Shown here piece by piece: positions 25,488 to 32,619 of a DNA stretch of 32,619 nt. The stretch lies in NCBI RefSeq assembly GCF_900184945.1, contig NZ_FXYF01000029.1:1-32619 (forward strand). The letters are read 5' to 3'. Within the stretch, counting starts at the first letter, position 1. Each line of letters starts with the position of its first letter. Made by a program: the position numbers and the translations under genes. Below the pieces are notes generated by a model. The model made no database searches, was not told where the DNA came from, and saw nothing but the letters and a program-made list of their open reading frames with translations. The stretch is from Antarctobacter aquimaris. Lineage in GTDB: Bacteria; Pseudomonadota; Alphaproteobacteria; Rhodobacterales; Rhodobacteraceae.

Positions 25488-27025
25488 CGACGGCCGCCCT
25501 GCACGATCCGGTCCAGGATCATGGCACAGAACAGGATCGAGAAGCCGGCCAGGATCCCCTGCCCCACGTTGGCGTATTGCAGCGCCTCCAGCACGTCCTC
25601 GCCCAGCCCCTTGGCGCCGATCAGCGAGGCGACGACCACCATCGCCAGCGACAGCATGATCGTCTGGTTGATACCCGCGCGGATCGAGGGGCTGGCCAGC
25701 GGCAGGTCGACCCTTGTCAGCAGATACCACTTGGTCGCGCCGAAACTGATCGCTGCCTCGCGCACGCTTTCGGGCACGCCGCGCAAGCCCAGCACGGTCA
25801 GCCGCACCACCGGCGTACCGCCAAAGATCATCGTGGTGACGACCGCCGCAGGCTTGCCCGTGCCAAAGAAGGCGATGACCGGGATCATGAAGACAAAGGC
25901 CGGCATGGTCTGCATGAAGTCCATGATCGGCTGGATCGCGGCGTAAAAGCGCGGGCGGCGCGCGGCGAACATGCCCAGCGGGATGCCGATCAGGATCGAC
26001 AGGCAGGCCGCCGTGCCCAAGAGCGCCAGCGTCGTCATCGCCTTTTCCCAGAATCCCAGCAGGCCCATGTAGGCCAGGAAGGCACCGGACCAGATCGCCA
26101 TGCGGACGCCCGCCGTCAGCCAGGTCAGCAGAGCGATCAGCGCCACGATCACGATCCAGGGCGTGCTGACAAAGACCAGCTCGAGCGCGTCGAGCACGAG
26201 GCGGATCACATAGGTGATCGCGTCGAACAGCGCGTCGCCGTTCAGCACCGCCCAGTTGAAGAACGACTCGACCCCCGAAATGCTGGTCAGGCGGATGTCC
26301 GGATCGGTGGGAAAGGTCCCCAGCAGCGCGAAGCGGCCCGGAAAGCTGTAATGCACCATGGCGGTCGCCACGATCAGCCCCATGAAGATGGCGCTGAACA
26401 CGATATGCGCCACCGGCATCCCCGACCGGACGGAGCGGTCCGACTGCCAGTCGGAAAACCGCGCCTCGAGCGCCCAGTTCGCCACGATGGACTGCACCGC
26501 CTTGGCCACCAGCAGGATGGCAAGGCCGGTCAGCGCGATGGTTGGTCCCTCGGCGGCCAGCGCCTCGGCCTCGGCGCGGATGCCGCCGATGTTGGCCTCG
26601 AGCGACTCCACCGTGCGGCGGTAGACGTCGACCTTGTCCGAGTTGCTCTCGATGGCGGCGGCCAGCTGCTGGCGGCGCAGCTCCAGCGTGCCTTCGATCG
26701 ACGCGATCCGCGCCATGGCGTCGGCGCCCAGGTCACCGAACAGCCCGCGCGCGATCTGGACAAAGGCCAGCGCCTCGAGGATCAGAAAGGGCAGCGCCCA
26801 GGACCACAGCCCCCGCGCGCCGAACCAGATCGGGCCGAACAGCCCCGCCATCAGGTTGAAGGTGGGGGTGAACCGGGCCGAGGCGCCGATCCGGTCAAAG
26901 TTGCGGATGTAATAGTCGGGGTTGGTGCGCACAAAGGTGCGGATGTTCTCGCGGCGCTCCTCGGCGTAAGCCAGCGCGGCCTCGCTTTCGGTGTCTTCGA
27001 GTGGGTTCAGGTTCGGATCCTTCAT
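25484..27025 (-). CDS. Glycine betaine/proline-type ABC permease with extended N-terminus
   Basis: A 513-residue permease, far longer than the usual 280-380 of ProW/OpuAB. Residues 1-100 hold an acidic start, then WFGARGLWSW and a hydrophobic pair resembling DUF2628-type membrane domains (weak inference). Residues 101-160 are a charged, helix-forming, coiled-coil-like stretch, followed by another hydrophobic segment. The standard permease domain covers about 320-510 with the ATPase-docking loop EAAISFGATKWYLLTRVDLP and a conserved MQTMPAFVFMIP. ATG 27025 overlaps the ATPase stop (ATGA). Family membership is clear; what the extension does is not. Confidence 0.9.
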   Translation of the reverse strand: MKDPNLNPLEDTESEAALAYAEERRENIRTFVRTNPDYYIRNFDRIGASARFTPTFNLMAGLFGPIWFGARGLWSWALPFLILEALAFVQIARGLFGDLGADAMARIASIEGTLELRRQQLAAAIESNSDKVDVYRRTVESLEANIGGIRAEAEALAAEGPTIALTGLAILLVAKAVQSIVANWALEARFSDWQSDRSVRSGMPVAHIVFSAIFMGLIVATAMVHYSFPGRFALLGTFPTDPDIRLTSISGVESFFNWAVLNGDALFDAITYVIRLVLDALELVFVSTPWIVIVALIALLTWLTAGVRMAIWSGAFLAYMGLLGFWEKAMTTLALLGTAACLSILIGIPLGMFAARRPRFYAAIQPIMDFMQTMPAFVFMIPVIAFFGTGKPAAVVTTMIFGGTPVVRLTVLGLRGVPESVREAAISFGATKWYLLTRVDLPLASPSIRAGINQTIMLSLAMVVVASLIGAKGLGEDVLEALQYANVGQGILAGFSILFCAMILDRIVQGGRR

Positions 27026-28077
27026 GACACCTCGGTCCCTTCGATCACGGTACGCAACAGGTCGGCGCGGGTGATGATGCCCACGTCCTGCCCGCCGTCC
27101 TCGACCAGGATCGCCCGGTCGTCTTCGATGGCGAGGTTGATCAGGCGGCTCAGCGTCTCGGCTTCGTTGACCCGCTTTGCGTCGGCGGGCAGCGGCCCAT
27201 GCGCGGCGACATGTTCTGCGATGGGGCGCATCACCGCGTGGGCATGCACCACCTTCAGCCGCGAGATGCCGGCGACGAAATCGGCGACATAGTCATCGGC
27301 GGGGTGCATCACGATGTCCTCGGCGGTGCCGACCTGAACCACCTTTCCGTCCCGCATGATAGCGATGCGGTCGCCGATGCGCACCGCCTCGTCCAGGTCG
27401 TGGGTGATGAAGATCGTGGTCTTCTTCAGGATCTTGGACAGGCGGATGAATTCGTCCTGCAACTGCCGCCGGATCAGCGGATCGAGCGCCGAGAACGGCT
27501 CGTCCATCAGCAGCACGTCCGGATTGGCGGCCAGCGCCCGGGCGAGGCCCACGCGCTGCTGCATCCCGCCCGACAGTTCATGCGCGAACTTCGACGCCCA
27601 GGTGCCCAGCTCGACGATGTCGAGGATGGCGGCGGCCTGGCGCATCCGCTCGTTCTTGGCCACCTGGCGGATTTCCAGCGGCATGGCCACGTTGTCCAGC
27701 ACCGACCGGTGCGGCATCAGGGCGAAGTTCTGGAACACCATGCCGATCTTGCGGTTGCGAAAGCGCTGAAGCTCCTTCGTGCCCAGCGCCATCACGTCGG
27801 TGCCCTCGATCTCGATCCTGCCGGCGGTCGGCTCCAGCAGGCGGTTGAAATGGCGCACCAGAGTGGACTTGCCGCTGCCCGACAGCCCCATGATGCAGAA
27901 GATTTCGCCCCGGTTCACCGTGAGGCTGACATCGGCCACGCCGACGACGGCGTTGAACTCGGCCAGCACCTCGGCCTTGCCCAGCCCGCGGTCGCGGATC
28001 GCCTGCAACGCCTGCTCCGGCCGGGCGCCGAAGATCTTCCACACGTTCGAGATCTCGATCACGGTATCGTCGGTCAT
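27022..28077 (-). CDS. Glycine betaine/proline-type ABC transporter ATPase (ProV/OpuAA) with CBS region
   Basis: A 351-residue ATPase starting at ATG 28077 with MTDDTVIEISNVWKIFG, the usual ProV opening. Walker A is GLSGSGKST, the signature LSGGMQQRVGLARAL, Walker B VLLMDEPFSALDP, H-loop FITHDLDEA. The C-terminal part from about 270 reads as a shortened CBS region (AILVEDGGQDVGIITRADLL), which in OpuA senses ionic strength. The name proV is withheld because the operon partner enzymes suggest a substrate other than betaine. Confidence 0.93.
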   Translation of the reverse strand: MTDDTVIEISNVWKIFGARPEQALQAIRDRGLGKAEVLAEFNAVVGVADVSLTVNRGEIFCIMGLSGSGKSTLVRHFNRLLEPTAGRIEIEGTDVMALGTKELQRFRNRKIGMVFQNFALMPHRSVLDNVAMPLEIRQVAKNERMRQAAAILDIVELGTWASKFAHELSGGMQQRVGLARALAANPDVLLMDEPFSALDPLIRRQLQDEFIRLSKILKKTTIFITHDLDEAVRIGDRIAIMRDGKVVQVGTAEDIVMHPADDYVADFVAGISRLKVVHAHAVMRPIAEHVAAHGPLPADAKRVNEAETLSRLINLAIEDDRAILVEDGGQDVGIITRADLLRTVIEGTEVS

Positions 28078-28150
28078 CCGGGCCTGCCTTGCCAGTCGCG
28101 TTGCGGGGGCTCCGGACCTGCCGAAACCCCCATTGGCCAAGAAACGCGGA

Positions 28151-29116
28151 TCAGAGACCCAGCCAGGCGTCGACGCGGTCAGGGTTCGCCTCGATCCATT
28201 CGCGGGCGACCTCGGCCGGGTCGCGTCCATTGCCGCTGATCTCGAAGGCAAAGCTGCTCACGTCATCGGCCGTCAGTTCGAAGTTGGCAAAGAACTCGGC
28301 GATCGCGGGCGAGCGGTCGGCCAGCGAGTTCGACCAGGCGATCTGCACCTTTTTCAGGTCGTCCTTGGAGGCGACGTTCGACTTGGCGAACCAGTCCGGG
28401 TCATCCGACGGCTGCACCATGACGTATTTGGCCGGGTCGTAGGCCGGTTCGGTCAGCATGACGACGTCGAACATGTACCAGATCGCGTGCGGCGTGTAGC
28501 AGTAGAAGGCATAGCCTTCGCCCTTGGCGATGCTGTCCTTGACGCGGGCGGTCTTGACGCTTTCCTCGGCGCGGATCGGCTCGATGAAATCGCCGAGACC
28601 GTAGTCACGGACCTTGACCTCGTTCACGTTGGCCGAGGCCCAGCCCGGCGCACCGATCCACATCTCGCCCTTGCCGTTGCCGTCGCTGTCCATCAGCGCG
28701 GCCACGTCCGGGCGTCCCAGATCGGCGATGTCGGTGATGTTGTGCGCGGCGGCAAAGTCCTTGGACACGCAGAAGCCCTGGTTGCCCGCGTAGGAGTTCG
28801 ACGACAGGGTGACCGTCTTCTTGCCGTCGACGTATTCCTTGGTAAAGCTCTCCTGGTTGGGCAGCCAGACGTCCGGGTGCACGTCGATGTCACCCTTGCC
28901 CTGGTCCATCGCCTGGAAGATCGTGGCGTTGTTGCCGGGAACGTATTCCACCGTGCCGCCGATCCGCGTTTCGACCACGGCACCCAGCAGGTGGGCAATG
29001 GCTTGCGCGCCGGTCCAGGACGGCACGCCGATCTTGACCTCCTCTGCGGCGAAGGCCGGAAGTGCCAGCGCGCTGACCGCGGCGGCCAGTCCAATCGTCT
29101 TCAGGGTCTTCCTCAT
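28151..29116 (-). CDS. OpuAC-family periplasmic substrate-binding protein
   Basis: A 321-residue binding protein with signal peptide MRKTLKTIGLAAAVSALALP, cleaved after AFA. The mature part has VKIGVPSWTGAQAIAHLLG, a typical OpuAC/ProX opening, then GDIDVHPDVWLPNQ and a YCYTPHAIWYMF segment whose aromatic residues could build a cation-pi box for a quaternary amine. ATG 29116 has GAGGAG as ribosome binding site. A GGGGG/CCCCC stem-loop (28105-28131) lies in the 73-bp gap before the ATPase gene and may protect the upstream mRNA. Confidence 0.93.
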   Translation of the reverse strand: MRKTLKTIGLAAAVSALALPAFAAEEVKIGVPSWTGAQAIAHLLGAVVETRIGGTVEYVPGNNATIFQAMDQGKGDIDVHPDVWLPNQESFTKEYVDGKKTVTLSSNSYAGNQGFCVSKDFAAAHNITDIADLGRPDVAALMDSDGNGKGEMWIGAPGWASANVNEVKVRDYGLGDFIEPIRAEESVKTARVKDSIAKGEGYAFYCYTPHAIWYMFDVVMLTEPAYDPAKYVMVQPSDDPDWFAKSNVASKDDLKKVQIAWSNSLADRSPAIAEFFANFELTADDVSSFAFEISGNGRDPAEVAREWIEANPDRVDAWLGL

Positions 29117-29163
29117 TGTCGTCTCCTCTGTTGGATCATCCGCGTCTCTTGCGCGGCATCGGG

Positions 29164-30207
29164 TCAGGTCAGCGAGGCCAGAAGCTGGTCCTCGTAGGCA
29201 AACAGCGCCGTCGCTCCGCCGGTATGCAGAAAGAGCACGGTATCGGTCGGCTTGAAAAAGCCCTGCCGGATCAGGCCGATCAAACCGGCCATGCCCTTGG
29301 CGGAATAGACGGGATCCAGAAGGATGCCCTCCTGCCGCGCGGTCAGGCGGATTGCCTCCAAAGTGGACTCTGCGGGAATCCCGTAGCCTTCGCCGACATA
29401 GCCGTCGTCGACGTGGATCCTGCTCAGCGGGACACCCTCGGCGCCCAGCTTTTCCAGCGTGCGCTGGGTCAGCCCGTGCACCGCCTTCATCTGCCGTTCG
29501 CGCGGCTGGCGGACCGACACACCCATCACCGGCAGGTCATGGCCGATGGCGTGGAACCCGGCGACGAGGCCGGCCTGCGTGCCGGTGCTGCCGGTGCCCA
29601 TCACCAGCCAGTCGAACTGCTGACCGGTCTCGCGCGTGTGATCCGCGATTTCCTGCGCGCAATTGGCATAGCCCAGCGCGCCGGTCGGGTTGGAGCCGCC
29701 GCCGGGGATGAAGTAGGGCCGGTGGCCCTCGGCGCGCAGGCGTTCGGTCACCGCCTCGGCCTCGGCGTTCATGTCGAGGCCCGGCGGCCGGAACTCATGC
29801 GTCGCGCCAAAGATGTTGTCGAGCAGCACGTTGCCGGTCTGCTCGTAGGATGCGGCGCGGTCCGGCACGCGGCGTTCCAGCAGGACGTGACACTTCATGC
29901 CGACCCGGCAGGCGGCGGCGGCGGTCTGGCGCACGTGGTTGGACTGCACCGCGCCTTGGGTGACCAGCATGTCGGCTTTCTGCTGCATCGCCTCGCCCAC
30001 CAGGAACTCCAGCTTGCGGGTCTTGTTGCCGCCCATCGCCAGGCCGGTGCAGTCGTCCCGCTTGATGAACAGGCGCGGCCCGCCCAGGTGCGCGCTGAGC
30101 CGGGGCATCGCCTCGATCGCCGTGGGCATGTGGCACAGATCCGTGCGCGGAAAGCGCCCGAAATCGATCCGGGCGCCGGGTTTCGGCATGATGTTCGTCT
30201 GGGCCAT
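29164..30207 (-). CDS. PLP-dependent lyase, L-cysteate sulfo-lyase / D-cysteine desulfhydrase family
   Basis: A 347-residue fold-type II PLP enzyme of the ACC-deaminase/D-cysteine desulfhydrase group. The PLP lysine is in MGGNKTRKLEF near residue 60, the substrate segment is QGAVQSNHVRQTAA, and the phosphate loop is IPGGGSNPTGALGY followed by MGTGSTGTQAG. Members break C-S or C-N bonds to give pyruvate (or 2-oxobutyrate), ammonia and sulfide or sulfite. In roseobacters the group includes CuyA, which acts on cysteate. ATG 30207 has AGGA upstream. As first gene of the operon, divergent from a LysR gene, it resembles cuyA-cuyR loci, but no sulfite exporter is present, so the symbol is left empty. 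Confidence 0.85.
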   Translation of the reverse strand: MAQTNIMPKPGARIDFGRFPRTDLCHMPTAIEAMPRLSAHLGGPRLFIKRDDCTGLAMGGNKTRKLEFLVGEAMQQKADMLVTQGAVQSNHVRQTAAAACRVGMKCHVLLERRVPDRAASYEQTGNVLLDNIFGATHEFRPPGLDMNAEAEAVTERLRAEGHRPYFIPGGGSNPTGALGYANCAQEIADHTRETGQQFDWLVMGTGSTGTQAGLVAGFHAIGHDLPVMGVSVRQPRERQMKAVHGLTQRTLEKLGAEGVPLSRIHVDDGYVGEGYGIPAESTLEAIRLTARQEGILLDPVYSAKGMAGLIGLIRQGFFKPTDTVLFLHTGGATALFAYEDQLLASLT

Positions 30208-30272
30208 GGCATGTCCTGTCGAGAAAAGGGTCCCTCCCAGCCTGCGCAAGAACGACGCTCCGCGCCAATGCC

Positions 30273-30287
30273 ATGTTGTTATGACAT
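30273..30287. promoter_or_regulatory. Candidate LysR box (ATGT-N7-ACAT) between lyase and lysR genes
   Basis: ATGTTGTTATGACAT fits the T-N11-A dyad bound by LysR-type regulators. It overlaps the first of two CATTATG copies (30285-30291 and 30301-30307); on the minus strand each reads CATAATG, a -10-like sequence. It lies 29 bp before the lysR start and 66 bp before the lyase start. Confidence 0.45.
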
Positions 30288-30315
30288 TATGCGTTTCTTG
30301 CATTATGTTCGCGCC

Positions 30316-31236
30316 ATGGATGTCGATCTGTTCCGCGATCTCGACCGTCTGAGACAGACGGGCAACTTTTCCCAGGCCGCCGCGCTGGGGCATCTCAGCC
30401 AGCCTGCCTTCAGCCGACGGATCAAGTCGCTGGAGGAATGGGTCGGCGCGCGGCTGGTCGACCGGTCCCGCCAGCCGGTCAAACTGACCGAAGCGGGGGC
30501 GCAGATCCTCGAGGCCGGGTTGCAGGCGCTTGCCCGGATCGAGCATGAGCGCAGCCAGATCCTCGAGGCGCAGTCGCTGCCGGACAAATATGTCGTCACC
30601 TTCGGTGCGCAGCATTCCATCGCCTGGCGGTTCTACCCGGCCTGGCTGCAAGCGCTGGAAGAGGCCCACGGCCCGCTGCTGTCGCGCCTGCGCGCCGATG
30701 ACCTGCCCAGCTGCCTGCGCGATCTCAAGAATGGCGATGTGGATTTCGTGATGGCCTACGCGCGCCGCGACGCGCCCGCCAGCCCGGCGGCCGACTCCAT
30801 CATGGTGGGCGAGGACCGGCTGGTCCCGGTCTGCAAGCCCGATGCCGCCGGCCTGCCCCTGTTCCGTTTTGACGACACGCCGGGGGTGCGCATGCCCTTC
30901 CTGAGGTTCGGGGACACCGCCCCGATCGGTGCGCACCTCGAGCCGCTGTTCGCGCAAAAGCGCCTGCACGACCGGCTGCGCACGGTCTACGAGAACTCGA
31001 TGACCGGCGCGCTGCGCATCCGTGCGCGGGCGGGGGACGGGGTGGCCTGGCTGCCGCAGAGCCTGGTTGCGCCCGACCTGGCCAGCGGCATCCTTGTCCG
31101 CACCGGCGATCCCGACTGGGACGTGGACCTCTCCATCCGCCTGTTCCGCAACGCGGCCCGCACCAATCGCACGACCCGCGCGGTCTGGTCCTTTCTCGAA
31201 GTGCGCCAGTCGGTGTCCCTGGTCTCGCAGATCTGA
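30316..31236 (+). CDS. LysR-family transcriptional regulator
   Basis: A 306-residue regulator starting MDVDLFRDLDRL. The winged helix-turn-helix covers residues 1-60 (NFSQAAALGHLSQPAFSRRIKSLE), followed by the linker helix and a periplasmic-binding-like effector domain (residues 90-300; VVTFGAQHSIAWRF opening). A longer start at 30289 is possible but would overlap the promoter region. The divergent arrangement with the lyase/transporter operon implies it regulates that operon, probably in response to the enzyme's substrate. Confidence 0.92.
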   Translation: MDVDLFRDLDRLRQTGNFSQAAALGHLSQPAFSRRIKSLEEWVGARLVDRSRQPVKLTEAGAQILEAGLQALARIEHERSQILEAQSLPDKYVVTFGAQHSIAWRFYPAWLQALEEAHGPLLSRLRADDLPSCLRDLKNGDVDFVMAYARRDAPASPAADSIMVGEDRLVPVCKPDAAGLPLFRFDDTPGVRMPFLRFGDTAPIGAHLEPLFAQKRLHDRLRTVYENSMTGALRIRARAGDGVAWLPQSLVAPDLASGILVRTGDPDWDVDLSIRLFRNAARTNRTTRAVWSFLEVRQSVSLVSQI

Positions 31237-32385
31237 CCGGCCAGGACCGCCGGCAAGCTCCGCAGCGGGTCTTCATATCTGTGCCACCTCGGCCCCCATC
31301 ACCACGGCGACGGCGAGGGCGCGTAGAATTTGCCCCCGGTTACTTCGACGACTTCACCGCCATGTCCTGGCGGTCGCGCCGGAGTTCCCCGGAGGTGCGA
31401 CCCCGGCATGCCGCGGACCTTTGACACGTGGTGTGACCCCCGCCAATGTCGGCAGCTGTTTCGAATGCTTCGCCCTGGGCCGGCACCTGAACGGCGTCGT
31501 CGCCGCCATCGCCCCGTGGTGGAAGGTCCGCGCCGCCCGCGCGCGCCTGTTGCTCCGCTTCGTCGGAGAGTCGCCCGACACCGCCCGCGCCCTGGGCCTA
31601 CGCCCGGCGCTGATCCCTGACCTGGCCGCCACGAGGTGCGAAGCCTTTGCCGGGATCTGTGGGGCCTTATTGTCTTTGTTCACTCCCGGCAGATGGAATG
31701 AGGGCATCTCCTCGGGGCAGGGTCTGTTGGCCGTCGCGCTGGGGGTCCTTGCGTGCGGAAACCCGATCGCCTGCTTTGGCGCGGCGATCCTGTTCGCGGG
31801 TCCGGGGCGCCGGGCCTTTGACCTGCCAGTCTTACGCCTTCTGAATCCAGGTGAGGACGGCAAACCTCGGCATGTGCGGTTTCGACGGCACCTTTGATCG
31901 CATGGGCAAGGGGCTGATCGGCAGCCATGTCGACAAGATCGTCGCGCAAGACACCTCGGGCCGCGACGACAAGATCATCACCGCCGAGGTCCGCCCCAAC
32001 CTGCTGTCCGGGGCACGCAAGCATCGGGGGCAAGATCGTGCCCGACCTGGCCCCAACCCAAGCAAAATCCAAGATCGACACGCCCGGCAAGTGCGCGCCT
32101 TGCGCCACCGCACCGGCGGACCACCGGCACCGCCAGGACCCCGGTCCTTGCCGGCGTCACAACCGAGATCTGCGCACAGACCACCATGTGCGAGGCAATG
32201 GACCGAGCCGTCGCCGCGACCTCGCGCCGCCGTGCACCGGCACGGTGCAACTGTTGCACGGGGAGCCACATGACAGAGGTCCTGGTGGAAACCGCAGGGG
32301 TCAGGGCATGCGAGGATATCACCTGCCACGGTGTGTGGCTGGCATGCCTGGCGTCGGGCTGAGGCCGCGATTCTCCGGGTGGGCA
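31237..32385. other. About 1.15 kb without a confidently supported gene
   Basis: Open frames on both strands are GC-rich, overlap one another and show no recognisable domain. Two plus-strand pieces look somewhat protein-like: one around 31440-31890 with a hydrophobic segment (GQGLLAVALGVLACG), and CGFDGTFDRMGKGLIGS from about 31872. Neither has a good ribosome binding site or known family; they may be decayed genes. A perfect inverted repeat GTGCAA-CTG-TTGCAC lies at 32245-32259, just before a small reading frame at 32270. Confidence 0.4.
32270..32362 (+). CDS. Possible small protein, 30 residues
   Basis: ATG 32270 has GGGGAG five bases upstream and the frame ends with TGA at 32360-32362. 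The peptide contains three cysteines and a histidine (RACEDITCHGVWLACLASG at the end). It follows an inverted repeat at 32245-32259. No family is recognised and the frame could be chance. Confidence 0.2.
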   Translation: MTEVLVETAGVRACEDITCHGVWLACLASG

Positions 32386-32414
32386 AGGTTCGCCTGAAAC
32401 GGCCAGGCGAACCT
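32386..32414 (-). terminator. Strong hairpin after the RTX-like gene
   Basis: AGGTTCGCCTG (32386-32396) pairs perfectly with CAGGCGAACCT (32404-32414) around a 7-base loop. It lies 11 bp after the stop of the minus-strand gene. There is no long U-run on either strand, so it is either a weak intrinsic terminator or an mRNA-end stabiliser. Confidence 0.6.
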
Positions 32415-32425
32415 GCCCTGACCCG

Positions 32426-32619
32426 TCACACCAGGATCATGTCCTGGGTGATCCCCGCCAGCGCGGTGTCCTTGAACACCACCGTCTCGACCCCGGCGGT
32501 GAACACCACGTCCTCGCCGTCCTGCGCCAGCGCCGCCAGCACCTGCGTCTGGCTCAGGCCAAAGCCGCTGAAATCCAGCGTATCCCAGGCCTCGACATCC
32601 GTGACGATCACCTCGCTCG
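32426..32619 (-). CDS. C-terminal end of an RTX/type I-secreted calcium-binding-like protein (partial)
   Basis: The frame enters at the right window edge and ends with TGA at 32426, giving 64 residues. The sequence has the look of the uncleaved C-terminal secretion region of roseobacter RTX-like proteins: DVEAWDTLDFSGFG, then LSQTQVLAALAQDGEDVVFT, a VVFKDTALAGIT turn and a hydrophobic terminal DMILV. No nonapeptide calcium repeats are in the visible part. The start and domain content lie outside the window. Confidence 0.6.
   Translation of the reverse strand, partial: SEVIVTDVEAWDTLDFSGFGLSQTQVLAALAQDGEDVVFTAGVETVVFKDTALAGITQDMILV

Noticed and set aside
25481-27292. Long plus-strand frame opposite the betaine-type permease
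   Set aside because: Rich in His, Arg, Asp and Gln with no hydrophobic core pattern, as expected from an antisense shadow of a membrane protein gene.
31851-32273. Plus-strand frame beginning near 31851 as a gene
   Set aside because: The opening looks protein-like but turns into a low-complexity Arg/Pro/His-rich stretch after about 50 codons; no ribosome binding site and no known family.

Overview
The window is high-GC DNA with alphaproteobacterial gene content and reads as a Rhodobacterales (Roseobacter/Paracoccus-like) chromosome. Evidence: close-packed catabolic operons each paired with a divergent GntR or LysR regulator, a mitochondrial-type NDUFS4-like complex I accessory gene, an RTX-type secreted protein end, and a long-form UvrB. 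The taxonomic call is inference from gene content; no rRNA is present.

Layout. (1) 1-2174: end of an unrecognised gene, then a P1B heavy-metal ATPase. (2) 2212-12692: a ten-gene minus-strand catabolic operon with stop/start overlaps at many junctions. In transcription order it is: CUT1 sugar ABC transporter (binding protein, two permeases, ATPase), two-domain cupin, HpcH/HpaI aldolase, alpha/beta hydrolase, L-threonate dehydrogenase-like enzyme, OtnK-type kinase and OtnC-type decarboxylase. A divergent GntR/FCD regulator with an AT-rich palindrome in front sits at its head. The set fits uptake of a sugar-acid compound and conversion of a tetronate to dihydroxyacetone phosphate, but the usual isomerase OtnI is absent. 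(3) 12818-16078: a periplasmic ClpP-like protein and uvrB. (4) 16342-17399: an unknown gene and an NDUFS4-family gene.

(5) 17407-24080: a decayed Tn7/Tn5053-like transposon with near-perfect TGT...ACA terminal inverted repeats and a 4-of-5 target duplication. It lies 7 bp after the stop codon of the NDUFS4-like gene. It keeps an intact tniQ and the tail of tniB at the right end, and a broken second, longer tniQ-like gene pointing at the left end. The transposase gene tniA is gone. In its place is an IS21-family remnant, itself split by an IS110-family element and interrupted by five short hairpin-forming insertions (25-46 bp). The IS21 helper gene is fused in frame to the tail of tniB. The right tip of the transposon lies inside the 5' end of an acetyltransferase gene and appears to supply it with a new ribosome binding site and start codon.

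(6) 24612-24688: tRNA-Arg(UCU). (7) 24765-31236: a five-gene minus-strand operon (PLP-dependent cysteate/D-cysteine lyase family enzyme, glycine-betaine-type ABC transporter with an unusually extended permease, alpha/beta hydrolase) with a divergent LysR regulator. (8) 31237-32425: about 1.2 kb with no gene I can support beyond one small candidate, then the C-terminal end of an RTX-like secreted protein on the minus strand.
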